Below, piece by piece: positions 43,401-55,649 of a stretch of 64,000 nt of DNA. The notes under the pieces are model-generated. The model was not told the origin of the DNA. It saw only the letters and a list, made by a program, of their open reading frames with translations, and did not search any database. The number at the start of each line of letters is the position of its first letter. Position 1 is the stretch's first letter. Source of the stretch: Nilaparvata lugens (lineage: Eukaryota; Arthropoda; Insecta; Hemiptera; Delphacidae). Location of the stretch: the NCBI RefSeq assembly GCF_014356525.2, contig NC_052507.1:62498295-62562294 (forward strand), given 5' to 3'. A program made the position numbers and the translations under genes.

Positions 43401-43412
43401 TAATAAATAAAC

Positions 43413-44002
43413 GAGAATCGCAACTGTGTTGTCATATCATTTATCATTACCACTGACTTTGTGACGTGAATTTCATCAGAAAATGATCTTCACAAAACGA
43501 GAAAATGATCTTTACAAAAATATTACGGACATGTGTCACGTCCGTGCTGCCTTGAAATGCATTTGTCACAATGCAGCTGGGTATAGGCTACGTGCGCGGT
43601 CACTGTCCTACCTTGTACAACGAACAGTGCCGTGTCAAGGCCGTTCTCAGGTTAACGCACTTTATCCTACAATACACCCAATAAACGCTGTTACCTCATG
43701 AGCTGAATGGGCTGGAGCTTCATTAGGCTCTCAATTCATTCCTGAGAATTTCCAAAGCTCATTTTTCATTGATAAATTACAGAGATGGCTCTTTGAACGT
43801 AAGATTTCTTGCAGTTCTTATAATTTATTTATTTATTTAATCATTCCAAAATACACAGGAGAGTACCACAGACCACAGGCTCACGCCCTAAACGATTCCA
43901 ATTCCAAATCATACAACAGCCCAGATGTAGCTAGGTTATGTGTCACTTCAAAATTGCTCAATTACACACTCAATTTACAATTCAAAACACAGAAAAATCA
44001 TC
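43413..44002. other. single-copy stretch and inverted LINE-like tail
   Basis: 43822-43985 starts (TTTA)n and looks like an (AAAT)n-tailed LINE 3' end on the minus strand. The 72-codon frame at 43483-43701 is unrecognised. Confidence 0.4.
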
Positions 44003-44785
44003 TTTACTTTCCTTGCCCTATTACCATAGGTAAGGAAAGTATTGCTTTCCGAAAAGAATTGAGGTACCCCAATTTCTAAATTTCTATACGTTTCAAGGTC
44101 CCCTGAGTTCAAAAAAGTGTTTTTTGGGTTTTGGTCTGTATTATGTGTGTTTATGAGCGTCTGTGTACACGATATCTCATCTCCCAATTAATGGAATGAC
44201 TTGAAATCTGGAACTTAAGGTCCTTACAATATAAGGATCCGACACGAACAATCTCGATCAAATGCAATTCAATATGGCGGCTAAAATGGCGAAAATGTTG
44301 TCAAAAACAGGGTTTTTCGCGATTTTCTCGGAAACGGCTCCAACGATTTTGATTAAATTCATACCTGGAATAGTCATTGATAAGCTCTATCAAATGCCAT
44401 GAGCCCCTTATCTGTAAAAATTTCAGGAGCTCCGCCCTATCTATGCAAAGATTCTCAATTATCAGGCTTCAGATTTAAACAAAAAATCTCAAGTGGAAAA
44501 GATTGAGCATGAAAATCATTCATTTATTTTCAGTAACATTTTCACCTAAAATTGAAAATAAGCTCGAAATGCGAGAAAATGTGATTATCCAATTGCAAAC
44601 TGTTGACAACTGTTGATTCTATTAAATGATTCACTATGAAGAGATAGCAGACATCGTATGTTTCCAGCGTTATTGTCCTGTCACCAGCTGGCTCAGATCT
44701 TTGAGATGTGCGTGAACACTAGCGTCAGGTGATCAATTTTCATAACGGCAAGGAAAGTTGTGTGAGAGCGCCACACCAGATTTTT
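44003..44785 (+). mobile_element. A-family element, copy A6
   Basis: TTTACTTTCCTTGCCCTATT to GCGCCACACCAGATTTTT. Its GT tract is almost lost (only TATGTGTGTT remains). Confidence 0.8.
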
Positions 44786-45350
44786 AAATTGAAAATACTT
44801 CTTATAATATTTTATTAATTCAATTACGAATAGTTTCCACCAGATTGAATGGAATTGGGTAACACAGGATCACAACAGGACGGCGCAAAAAATCGAATGT
44901 TCAAAAATCGATGTGTTTGTTACAAGACTTCCATATGCACTTGTTTATTTGACATAAAATCTATGACCTGAGCCACATTTTCTATCTAAGAAGTTCTCAC
45001 TTGGGGACCCAGCTTCAGATTACACAAAAAACGGATGAAAATAACTTGATGTTATAACTGGAAATGACACTTCCGATTTTTGGGGCTCTCCAATCATCAA
45101 ATTCTTACCAAGTTGTATTAAAACCTGTCTAAACAGGCTATTCCCACTTGTTATGTCCGTTATTCTCACAATCCAAACATATAATCAAAACATTCCTAGA
45201 TCTCGTCTAGGAATTCTGTAATTTCAATGTCCTGTCATTCAGATTTGCCGAAATCAATTTTCCTGAAAACTACTCGAAAATTGACAAGTAAATTCTGATC
45301 ATCCGATTATAGTTTCAAACTGGTTTCCATGCTTGCATGTCACTGGGTTG
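44786..45350. other. single-copy AT-rich stretch
   Basis: Nothing recognised. Confidence 0.4.
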
Positions 45351-46088
45351 ATAGAGTGAGGTCCACGTTATAATGGCAGTATTTGATTAGGAATGGTGTT
45401 GTATCCTTGTTTATCATTCAACAAAGCGGATAGCGCTATCTCTTTCTCGCTTTGCTCTGTTGCCAGATCGTCTTTTAACAATCCAATTGATCAACAAAAT
45501 ATTTCATCTCGACTATAAATATTCATTATGAGCTTATTGAAAAATATAATTACTTGCTCAATAAAATATATTTGATTATTTTGAACGAGAATGAACAGTT
45601 AATATTACAATATCGGGCCACCGAGCTTCGCACGTTATTTTTATTTATTAATAAACAGAACACAATTCTCTAAAATGATCGTGTTTATATTTCACAGCTG
45701 GCTATATTATGTCATATTATGAATTTCGGGGATGCGATATTTTGATTTTTCACATACTCGCTCACTCACTTTTTTACTATCCACAGCTGTTTCAGCCAAG
45801 GATGAATTATCCTTCTAATGTCGTTCAACTAATTTTCCCAAGGATAAGACCTAGTGCAATCGAATTTTTATATCATAAACCTACTATGTTACAAATTTCG
45901 TGAAAATCGTTAGAGCCGTTTATGAGATCCGTTGAACATAAATAACCATAATAAAATACAGAAATTGCTCGCTTAATATAATAGGATTAATCAGCTACCA
46001 TCAATAGAAGGCATTGACAAGACAGAGGATCGGCAACGTTCTTCTCCTATCTTTCTCCACTGCCATTGTAACGTGGACCTCACTACAG
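45351..46088. mobile_element. B-family MITE (B12) with J3 inside
   Basis: GTGAGGTCCACGTTATAATG at the left, AACGTGGACCTCACTACAG at the right. Confidence 0.8.
45610..45986 (-). mobile_element. J-related element (J3)
   Basis: ATATCGGGCCACCGAGCTTC at the left, GCTTAATATAATAGGA at the right. It holds CGTTAGAGCCGTTTATGAG. Confidence 0.7.
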
Positions 46089-46480
46089 AAGATGATCTAT
46101 GAGGCTGAATTATGGCATTAACATAACTCTAGCTGGGCCATCACGTAACTATGTAATCTAGGATTAACTTGAAATGGAACACGAAGACTAGGGATTTGGG
46201 TGCATTCCAAGCCCGCTTTGGAAACGTGCAACTATCTATCCGAGAATAAGTGGACCTACTGCTGTAATTGGATGTCACAGAAATTACATACTTTGTTTGC
46301 TCTTATTTGTAGGAAAAAACACTTTTTCCTTTCCCTTCGACTCTGGGTTAGTAAGCTAGATTCCAAATCAGTATGATGAATGTGGTAGTTTGGTATAAAG
46401 AAGAAGAAGGAGAAGAAGAAGAAAAGAAGAAGAAGAAGAAGAAGAAGAAGAAGAAGAAGAAGAATGAAGATCAACTTGTT
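46089..46480. other. single-copy stretch ending in a (GAA)n LINE-type tail
   Basis: 46399-46463 is (AAG)n; the sequence just before (GTGGTAGTTTGGTATAAAG) resembles LINE ends that carry this tail. Confidence 0.5.
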
Positions 46481-46481
46481 G

Positions 46482-47001
46482 GCCGAACGCATTGAGGTCT
46501 ATGTTTTAACTCGGATTTTCTTTTGTCTGTAGGTCTATGTATGTAACGCATTTACAGCCAAACGCGTTGATAGAATTCGATGAGATTTGGCAGGAATATT
46601 CCTTTTTCAACTCTGCGTCGATGTATACACAAGGTTTTTTGAATTTATGCATTCCAAGGATAATATGAAAAGAAATACCTCCATAACGATATCACTATAC
46701 AGAGTGTCCCAAAATTTAAATGCCAAATTTTGGTAATAGGTTCTATGGGTCAAAACAAAGAGAAAATGTGAATTACATTTTCTCCCTAAAACGCTTCGTT
46801 TACGGGATATTCACCATTTCGTATAGAAAATACAAAAATAAATATACAAAAATACAAAATAGCGAATATCTCGTATACGAAGCGTTTTGGGAAAAATAAT
46901 TTCACATTATCTCTTTGTTTTTATCCATGGACCCTATTCCCGAAGTTTGGCACTTTAATTTTGGGACACTCTGTATATACATCTCACCGCGTTCGGTCAA
47001 T
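46482..47001. mobile_element. diverged E-like element (Q) with inverted ends
   Basis: GGCCGAACGCATTGAGGTCT at the left and ATCTCACCGCGTTCGGTCAA at the right are inverted copies of an E 5' end. The AACGCATTTACAGCCAAACG box of E is present. P is inserted. Confidence 0.55.
46700..46973. mobile_element. palindromic Tc1/mariner-type MITE (P)
   Basis: CAGAGTGTCCCAAAATTTAA to TTAATTTTGGGACACTCTG, with TA on both sides (46698-46699, 46974-46975). Inner arms GCGAATATCTCGTATACG. Confidence 0.8.
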
Positions 47002-47751
47002 TATTTATAGATTACTGAGAAAATTTTAAACCACTTTGATAAAGATGTTAATAATAATTATAGGATAACAAAGATTTGAACTGGTATAGTGGTGATCAAA
47101 TTTTCATTTTGGATTACTTTTTAATAGAACTTTCTCAATTCAAACAATAATGACGTTTGGTCTTGATTGGATTTGGAACAATCCCAATCCAGGCTTTCAA
47201 ATGGCCACAATAATAACCTCAAGTATAGTGAGAGATATAAAATGACTGATTTACTTTTTCTAGAAACTCATTTCTCGACACGGTAATGCAATATAAACGC
47301 ACTAATTGCATCCAACCATAAAATATTACTTATGATGAAGTGTGGAACACTTTTATTCATAAAGTAATGTCTATTATGAAGTTGATATCTTCTTCAAGAC
47401 TAATTTGTTGGGATAACTGAATTTGGCTCAATGAAGAACATTAAGAACCATGAAAGATCATCACTCGATCACTTAATCTTCTATCAGGTCAGATATTTTG
47501 ATTACTCAATAGGGTTATTTCACTATCCATGACGAAATGCAAGTTAATAATTAAGGGTTCTTTTATTGTCTTTCTAATTACAAAAGTAGTCACGCCCAAA
47601 ATTTTACTACTCCACAAAAACAATTAAATGCTATTATTACTTCTGTCGCAGTCAATATTTTACATTTTGCACCAATTTACTCTTCTACATACAACAAGGA
47701 TATTTAGCAGAGAGAAATAGAAATATTATGCCACCTCACACATTATCATGT
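47002..47751. other. single-copy AT-rich stretch
   Basis: Nothing recognised. Confidence 0.4.
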
Positions 47752-47972
47752 CTATAGTGAGGTCCACGTTATAATGACAGTGGATGAAGATAGAAAAATA
47801 GTGATGCCGATTCTCTGAATTAATTAATTATATTTCTACACTGTCGAAAACATAATTGGCATCGTTTTGGACCTAGAAATGGATAGTAACACCGGATTTG
47901 TCGAATGATAGACAAGGATAGCAAAACCAAAGTTGATCAAATACTGTCATTATAACGTGGACCTCACTATAG
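47752..47972. mobile_element. B-family MITE (B13), short
   Basis: CTATAGTGAGGTCCACG to CGTGGACCTCACTATAG, 221 bp: an internally deleted copy. Confidence 0.8.
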
Positions 47973-48199
47973 CAAGTAGCCCGTGCTTCGCAAGAGTCCA
48001 CTTGAGAACTTGACCTACTGAAATCTTGAAGAATTTGAAATAGGCCTACAACCATCGTCGGTAAATTAAGAATCTTAATGAAAAATTTCAAAATAATCAG
48101 TTAAGTAGATCTGACAAAGTGTTGTTCCGTAATTCATGTGTTTCCTATCCCGTACATGTATATTGTATAAGCCAGTTCTTTCCTTTATTATAGTATAGA
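47973..48199 (-). mobile_element. I-family Helitron-like element, copy I7
   Basis: CAAGTAGCCCGTGCTTCGCA at the left, TTATTATAGTATAGA at the right, directly between B13 and D3. The terminal CTAG is changed. Confidence 0.7.
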
Positions 48200-48201
48200 T
48201 A

Positions 48202-48251
<50 letters not shown>

Positions 48252-48899
48252 AAAGCGAAATGGCACTCACTCACTGACTGACTGACTGACTGAATCACTC
48301 ACCAGACCAAAAACGTTCAAATTTGGTAGGTATGTTCAGTTGGCCCTTTAGAGGCGCACTAAGAAATCTTTTGGCAATATTTTAACTCTAAGGGTTGTTT
48401 TTAAGGGTTTAAAGTTCGTCTTTTAGCATGTATATTCTTCTTCTCCTAATCTCTTAATTATAATTGAAATTTCCATATCATATGTTACTATAGAACTATA
48501 ATCTAGATAGAGTACCTCTTCGAAACAGTTGTTAACTGGCAACTAAATTAATAATTTTGTCATGTTGGCTTCAAGTTGAGTTGACTTTGTTAGGTTGGCA
48601 CCAAGTTGAAGATTTAAATGCATTTATTGCAGAAAAATTTATTGGGCACTGCTACTTCAATCCTGGGGATTATTATATTACTAGCCGTCAGGCTCGCTTC
48701 GCTCGCCATATCTGTTTAGCCAGACGTAGTCTGGCCCCCGACTGGATTGTCCTAACATATGATAAAAATGCTCAAATGAAAAATGCAGGCGAGCGAAGCG
48801 AGCCTGCTGATTTCATTGTTGGACGATCCATTCGGGGGTCCAGGGGGCGGAGCCCCCTGGCTAGACGGAAATGGCGAGCGAAGCGAGCCTGACGGCTAG
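48200..48899 (+). mobile_element. D-family element, copy D3
   Basis: (AT)n, AAAAGCGAAATGGCACTCAC, body, palindromic end with CAGGGGGCGGAGCCCCCTGG, CCTGACGGCTAG and then T. Confidence 0.8.
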
Positions 48900-48929
48900 T
48901 AATATAATATGGATGAAACCCAACAATTA

Positions 48930-49080
48930 GTCAATAGCTGAAGGTTGAGCTCTACTGTCATTGGCCGAGGCTAGACACTCCCTAATATTCCAAATATAGT
49001 AGGCTAATGAAAATCGTTTCTAGTCTGAAGCCAATGGCAGCAGAGCTCAATCTTCATTGGTCAACAGCTATTGGCCAATT
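48930..49080. mobile_element. palindromic MITE (CC), single copy
   Basis: GTCAATAGCTGAAGGTTGAG and CTCAATCTTCATTGGTCAAC are inverted; total about 150 bp. Confidence 0.6.
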
Positions 49081-49295
49081 GTAGCGCTTTACCTACACTA
49101 CAGTATCTACTGCTTAATGTTCAAGCATTCAGTTTACTAGTGATTTATAATGGTGTAACAAATGGAACTAGTATTTTGAATTGTTATGGTGAATTTGTGA
49201 TTTTGACAATGTTGAGTCGTTTTCATTCAATATGGATATCTACCACAACAACACGGAAAGGTCAGTGATGTAACCATGCTTAAAAATAGGCATTT

Positions 49296-49931
49296 TTGAC
49301 CGAGCGAAGTGAGGTCTAAGATTCAAGTCGACGGTTTGGCATTTCTCTTAATGTTTAAATGTTTAAAAGTTTATATGTTTATAAGTTTATATGTTGCGCA
49401 TTTACGGCGAAACGCGGTATTAGATTTTCATGAAATTTGACAGGTATGTTTCTTTTTTAATTGCGCGTTGTATATACAGGGTTTTTGGAAATTTTGCATT
49501 CCAAGGATAATATAAAAGGAAGAAGGAGCCTCCTTCTTACGCCAATATTACCGTAAAAATCAGACTATAGAATTATTCATCATAAATCAGCTGTCGAGTT
49601 GACTATAAATTGCATGCCATGACGCATGCAATTCAATATCTCAATGTAACTTTGTAAAATCATTAACAGCTGTGTAGACTATAAATTGCATGCCTCATTG
49701 AATGCAATTTTTATGCACTATTAAAAATAGGATGCAAAGAACAAAAGCTCGTCTGGGCGCCCAGATGTCTTCTGGTTTTCTTGCGCTAAATTATGGAAAG
49801 CGTTATATGATAATTAAATCTTGTGTAAGCATGATCTGATCAAATAAATAGTTAGTGTATCAGTGTGGAAGTGCCTATGGTTTGGGACGTCGTTATAACT
49901 GCGCGAAGTCTACTGTTCACAGAACTACTAG
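49296..49931 (+). mobile_element. E-family element, long copy E6
   Basis: TTGACCGAGCGAAGTGAGG to AGAACTACTAG; it carries the long-variant TTGCATGCCATGACGCATGC block. Confidence 0.75.
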
Positions 49932-50536
49932 TTATATCGGTAATCACGATTGAAATTCAACCGGGTTTAAGTATTAGAATACTAGAGACCTGCATTGCTG
50001 ACTATGACTTTTCATACAGCTGTTACTAATTGGCCTGTTTACCCTCAACTTCTTACACTTGGAGACATACCATCTCCTTGGATTCTGAAAGTGAATTCTT
50101 ACAGTTAAACTGCCAAACATGGTGATCTGCAGAGTAAAAATTGTCAATCCATCTCAGATTAAAGACTGATCAGACCGGGTGAGCCCACATTCAACAAAAT
50201 CTTTGCTCATGAACGAAAGAAACACCATGAGCCCAATATAGTAATACGAGTTATACGAGTTTACGTTATAATCCAAGTGGAGAAAGAAAGAAGAACAGTG
50301 TTGCCGATTCTCTGCCTTATGGTCTTATTGAAAATATCCTCACATGATCTCACCAAAAGCGTTCTGGTACAACCACTACAAAGAAATGTTTTTGGTCGAT
50401 TCGAATGAATTGTGGATGAATTATTGTAGATGAAGTGAGGAGATAGGACCGGCATGGACCAGTCACTTCAGGTGAAAGTGAAATAAACAGAACGAATGCA
50501 GGATGACTCCAGTTCCGAACGACTCGGAACAAGGAG

Positions 50537-50632
50537 CAAGGATACTCCTCCTCCTCTCATCCTTCTCCTTCTCCTCCTCCTCATCATCCTCCTCCTCCTC
50601 CTCCTCCATCACCTCCTTCTCCTCTGATCCTT
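50537..50632. repeat. CTC/TCC-rich low-complexity tract (unit 1)
   Basis: Gives an acidic Glu/Asp-rich minus-strand frame that is compositional. Counterpart at 52688-52773. Confidence 0.85.
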
Positions 50633-50678
50633 GCGACCGCAGACAAAATTGTTCCTCAGGATCCTGAAGCGAACCGCT

Positions 50679-50783
50679 GATAAGGATCAAGGATCCTTGA
50701 ACGTGGCTGAGCGCTCATTGATCTTTTAAGGATCCGTAATCCTTCTTAAGGATCTCTTAAGGATCCTTAATCCTTCTGACTAG
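50679..50783. repeat. AAGGATC cluster (unit 1)
   Basis: AAGGATC or its inverse GATCCTT occurs about seven times in about 100 bp (AAGGATCCTT palindromes). Counterpart at about 52820-52920. Confidence 0.8.
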
Positions 50784-50880
50784 ACTACAATCAACCACCG
50801 GCAACATTCTTGTCTATCTTAATCGCTTAATGATTAGTTGAGTTTATTGTTGATTAAACGCTAATAATACCTATGAGTAG

Positions 50881-51122
50881 AAGCCATGCTAGGATAGGAA
50901 GAGGATAAAGCTATCTGCTTTATCAAATGAGAGACAAGGAAAGTGAACGAATGTTTATCAGATGCTGACTTGATAGAGTGAGTCTCAGTGTATGAGTAAA
51001 ACCGTGCTGGATAGATGAGGAAAAGGATAGAGCTAGCCGCTTTGTTTAATGAGAGAAAAGGATATCAAACCAATGTTAATCAGGTGCGGACTTTATAACT
51101 TGAATCTTACTCTATATGAGTA
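50881..51122. repeat. X tandem repeat, two units (duplication unit 1)
   Basis: Same about 120-bp units as at 53025-53264. Confidence 0.75.
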
Positions 51123-51523
51123 CTAGCAATCAGGCTCGCTTCGCTCGCCATATCCGTCTAGCCAGGGGGCTCCGCCCCCAGGACTCACGACTGGATCGTC
51201 CAAGAAAGATATCAGCAGGCTCGCTTCGCTCGCCTGCATTTTTATCATATGTTAGGACGATCCAGTCGGGGATCCAGACTAAACGTCTGGCTAAACGGAT
51301 ATGGCAAGCGAAGCGAGCCTGACGGCCAGTAATATTATATAATATCAGGAATAGCTCTGATTGAGGTAGTAGTGCCCAATCAATTTTTCCGCGATAAATG
51401 CATTTAATCTTCAACTTGGTGAACGTGCCAACCTAACAAGTCAACTTAACTTAATGCCAACCTGACAAAATTATTAATTTAGTTACCAGTTAACAACTGT
51501 TTCGAAGAGGTACTCTCTCTAGA
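51123..51523 (-). mobile_element. D-family element, copy D4 (truncated by duplication junction)
   Basis: CTAGCAATCAGGCTCGC... to CTCTCTCTAGATTA, where it meets the E7 sequence. The palindromic end holds GGGGGCTCCGCCCCC. Confidence 0.8.
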
Positions 51524-52086
51524 TTATATGTTTATAAGTTTATATGTTGCGCATTTACGGCGAAACGCGGTATTAGATTTTCATGAAATTTGACAGGTAT
51601 GTTTCTTTTTTAATTGCGCGTTGTATATACAAGGTTTTTGGAAATTTTGCATTCCAAGGATAATATAAAAGGAAGAAGGAGCCTCCTTCTTACGCCAATA
51701 TTACCGTAAAAATCAGACTATAGAATTATTCATCATAAATCAGCTGTCGAGTTGACTATAAATTGCATGCCATGACGCATGCAATTCAATATCTCAATGT
51801 AACTTGGTAAAAAAATTAACAGCTGTGTAGACTATAAATTGCATGCCTAATTGAATGCAATTTCTATGCACTATTAAAATAATAGGATGCAAAGAACAAA
51901 AGCTCGTCTGGGCGCCCAGATGTCTTCTGGTTTTCTTGCGCTAAATTATGGAAAGCGTTATATGATAATTAAATCTTGTGTAAGCATGATCTGATCAAAT
52001 AAATAGTTAGTGTATCAGTGTGGAAGTGCCTATGGTTTGGGACGTCGTTATAACTGCGTGAGGTCTACTGTTCACAGAACTACTAG
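51524..52086 (+). mobile_element. E-family element, copy E7 (5'-truncated by duplication junction)
   Basis: Starts within E at TTATATGTTTATAAG and ends AGAACTACTAG. Confidence 0.8.
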
Positions 52087-53024
52087 TTATATCGGTAATC
52101 ACGATTGAAATTCAACCGGGTTTAAGTATTAGAATACCAGAGACCTGCATTGCTGACTATGACTATTCATACAGCTGTTACTAATTGGCCTGTTTACCCT
52201 CAACTTCTTACACTTGGAGACATATCATCTCCTTGGATTCTGAAAGTGAACTCTTACAGTTAAAATGCCAAACAAGGTCATCTGCAAAGTAAAAATTGTC
52301 AACCCATCACAGATTAAAGACTGATCAGACCGGGTGAGCCCACATTCAACAAAATCTTTGCTCATGAACGAAAGAAACACCATGAGGCCAATATGGTGAG
52401 GTCCACGTTATAATCCAAGTGGAGAAAGAAAGAAGAACAGTGTTGCCGATTCTCTGCCTTGTGGTCATATTGAAAATATCCTCACATGATCTCACTAAAA
52501 GCGTTCTGGTACAACCACTACAAAGAAATGTTTTTGGTCGATTCGAATGAATTGTGGATGAATTATTGTAGATGAAGTGAGGAGATAGGACCGGCATGGA
52601 CCAGTCACTTCAGGTGAAAGTGAAATAAACAGAACGAATGCAGGATGACTCCAGTTCCGAACGACTCGGAACAAGGAGCAAGAATACTCCTCCTCTCTCA
52701 TCCTTCTCCTTCTCCTCCTCCTCATCATCCTCCTCCTCCTCCTCCACCATCACCTCCTTCTCCTCTGATCCTTGCGACCGCAGACAAAATTGTTCCTCAG
52801 GATCCTGAAGCAAACCGCTGATAAGGATCAAGGATCCTTGAACGTGGCTGAGCGCTCATTGATCTTTTAAGGATCCGTAATCCTTCTTAAGGATCTCTTA
52901 AGGATCCTTAATCCTTCTGACTAGACTACAATCAACCACCGGCAACATTCTTGTCTATCTTAATCGCTTAATGATTAGTTGAGTTTATTGTTGATTAAAC
53001 GCTAATAATACCTATGAGTAGAAG

Positions 53025-54445
53025 CCATGCTAGGATAAGGAAGAGGATAAAGCTATCTGCTTTATCAAATGAGAGACAAGGAAAGTGAACGAATGTTTAT
53101 CAGATGCTGACTTGATAGAGTGAGTCTCAGTGTATGAGTAAAACCGTGCTGGATAGATGAGGAAAAGGATAGAGCTAGCCGCTTTGTTTAATGAGAGAAA
53201 AGGATATCAAACCAATGTTAATCAGGTGCGGACTTTATAACTTGAATCTTACTCTATATGAGTACTAGCAATCAGGCTCGCTTCGCTCGCCATATCCGTC
53301 TAGCCAGGGGGCTCCGCCCCCAGGACTCACGACTGGATCGTCCAAGAAAGATATCAGCAGGCTCGCTTCGCTCGCCTGCATTTTTATCATATGTTAGGAC
53401 GATCCAGTCGGGGATCCAGACTAAACGTCTGGCTAAACGGATATGGCAAGCGAAGCGAGCCTGACGGCCAGTAATATTATATAATATCAGGAATAGCTCT
53501 GATTGAGGTAGTAGTGCCCAATCAATTTTTCCGCGATAAATGCATTTAATCTTCAACTTGGTGAACGTGCCAACCTAACAAAGTCAACTTAACTTAATGC
53601 CAACCTGACAAAATTATTAATTTAGTTACCAGTTAACAACTGTTTCGAAGAGGTACTCTCTCTAGATTATAGTTCTATATTAACATATGGTATGGACATT
53701 TTTCAATTATAATTAAGAGAATAAGAAGAATATTCATGCTAAAAGACGAACTTCAAACCCTTAAAATCCACCCTTAGAATTGAAATATTGCCAAAAAATT
53801 TCTTAGTGTGCCTCTAAAGGGCCAACTGGACATACCTACCAAATTTGAACGTTTTTGGTCCGGTAGATTTTTAGTTCTGAGAGTGAGTGAGTGAGTGAGT
53901 GAGTCAGTCAGTCAGTGAGTGAGTGCCATTTCGCTTTTATATATATAGAAAAACAAGCGTATAGATGAGGAAAAGAATAGAGCTATCCGCTTTGTCTAAT
54001 GACAGACAAGGATAGAAAACCAATGTTAACAAGGTGCTGACTTTATAACTTGAATCTCACTTTATATGAGTAGAAACATGCTTATAGATAAGATAAAGGA
54101 TAGAGCTATCCGCTTTGTCTAATGACAGACAAGGATAGCAAACCAATGTTAATCAGGTGCTGACTTTTTTACTTGAATCTTACTTTATATGAGTGAAAAC
54201 ATGCGTATAGATGAGGAAAAGAATAGAGCTATCCCTTTGTCTAATGACAGACAAGGATAGCAAATCAATCTTAATCAGGTGCTGGCTTTATAACTTGAAT
54301 CTTACTTTATATGAGTGAAAACATGCTTATAGATGAGAAAAAGGATAGAGCTATCCTCTTTGTCTAATGACAGACAAGGATTGCAAATTCATGTTAACCA
54401 GGTGCTGACTTCATCTCACTTGAATCATATTATATGAGTGAAAAC
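53025..54445. repeat. X tandem array, about six units of 120-123 bp, split by D5
   Basis: Unit marks CATGCT or CGTGCT lie at 53025 and 53145, then, after D5, at 53954, 54077, 54200 and 54322. Each contains GACAGACAAGGATAGCAAA, related to the B interior, and CTTTATATGAGT. Confidence 0.85.
53265..53949 (-). mobile_element. D-family element, copy D5
   Basis: CTAGCAATCAGGCTCGC to TTTCGCTTTTATATATATA, full length, inserted in the X array at GAGTA. Confidence 0.8.
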
Positions 54446-54595
54446 TTATTGAATCAACTATCTCAACGTCTTCTTCAATAATTAATTTACCTATGAGTGA
54501 AACTATGCTGAGTTAACTAACTCACCGTATCTTTTGAGTTCTTTTTAAATTTTGATTATATTTATCTTCAAAATGACAGATAATATTATATATCA

Positions 54596-54835
54596 CTAGC
54601 ATGTAACCCGTGCTTCGCAAGGATTCAGTTTAAAACTTGACAAACAGAAAACTTGACGTAATGAAATCTCTAAGAATTGAAAATAAGCCTATAATCATCC
54701 TCGGTTAATTAAGAATCTATATGCGAAATTTCAAGTTAATCAGTCCAGTAGTTCAGACGTGATGATTCGTCAAACATAATTTTCCTATTCCGTACGTGTA
54801 TAAGCCAGTTCTTTACTTTATTATAGTATTATAGA
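54596..54835 (-). mobile_element. I-family Helitron-like element, copy I8
   Basis: CTAGCATGTAACCCGTGCTT at the left with A before, TTATTATAGTATTATAGA at the right with T after. Confidence 0.8.
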
Positions 54836-55303
54836 TCAACGTATCTTCTGTCTCCTTCTTGTTGTATCATCACAGTATCTTCTGTCTTTTGCTTGATGTG
54901 TGTTCAGATAACATTCTCTTCTTGAGATGAGTAGAGTAAAATTATCCTTGGAAGGAATTCTCCCAACTCTGATCTTTCGTTAGTAAGCCAAAAGTAAGTA
55001 CATGCTCTCTTTTCTAGGAAAGGTTAACACAACTTTACTGACTTGTTCCCTTTCACACTTCTACTTTTCTCGGTCCTTCAAACATCATGAATAACAGAGA
55101 AAACAATAAAATGGAAACATAACCTACAATATAATAAAGTACATATACTCAAAATACCTTTACTCAAATCTAAAATTTCAATTTAATTAATCGAGTAGTT
55201 CAGACGTGATGATGCGTCATTCGTGAATTTCCTATCCCGTAAGTGTAACAACCAATTCTGTCCTTAATCATATTTCAGATGAATGATAGAAATTCATTCA
55301 CAA
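54836..55303. other. single-copy stretch with an I scrap
   Basis: 55195-55262 matches the I 5' half (GTAGTTCAGACGTGATGATG). Otherwise nothing recognised. Confidence 0.4.
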
Positions 55304-55362
55304 TTAAGGCTGTGCAAAGGCTAAAAATAAACTTTCTACTGGTAATATTTCTCAAAGTTATT

Positions 55363-55486
55363 ACTTTTCTTGCCCTATTACCATAGGTAAGGAAAGTATT
55401 GCTTTCCGAAAAAATTAAGGTACCCCAATTTCTAAATTTCTATACGTTTCAAGGTCCCCTAAGTCCAAAAAAGTGTGTGTGTGTGT

Positions 55487-55558
<72 letters not shown>

Positions 55559-55582
55559 TGTGGTGTGTGTGTGTGTGTGTGT

Positions 55583-55649
<67 letters not shown>

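Larger units (their letters stand above)
41475..43412. mobile_element. module O, interrupted by A5 and F2
   Basis: 41475-41697, 43198-43235 and 43401-43412 together match 4128-4412 inside Z. A5 is inserted at GTTTTTT|CTTTTCCGA and F2 at CTAA|TAAATAA. Confidence 0.75.
49371..53668. repeat. tandem 2.15 kb duplication (two units)
   Basis: Unit 1 is 49371-51523 and unit 2 is 51524-53668. Sequence is nearly identical throughout, with scattered substitutions and a few small indels (offset 2,153 falling to 2,142). The left border lies inside E6 and the right border inside D. The junction at 51521-51530 joins D text to E text within TTATA. Confidence 0.9.

Noticed and set aside
46256..46492. Leu/Phe-rich minus-strand frame
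   Set aside because: Product of the (GAA)n tail.
50463..52831. Acidic Glu/Asp-rich frames on the minus strand
   Set aside because: Low-complexity CTC/TCC tract, duplicated with the 2.15 kb unit; no recognisable domain.
12917..53556. Frames with repeated RQARFARHIRLARR or KRIWQAKRA words
   Set aside because: Both strands of the D palindrome read the same words; they mark the repeat, not a protein family.
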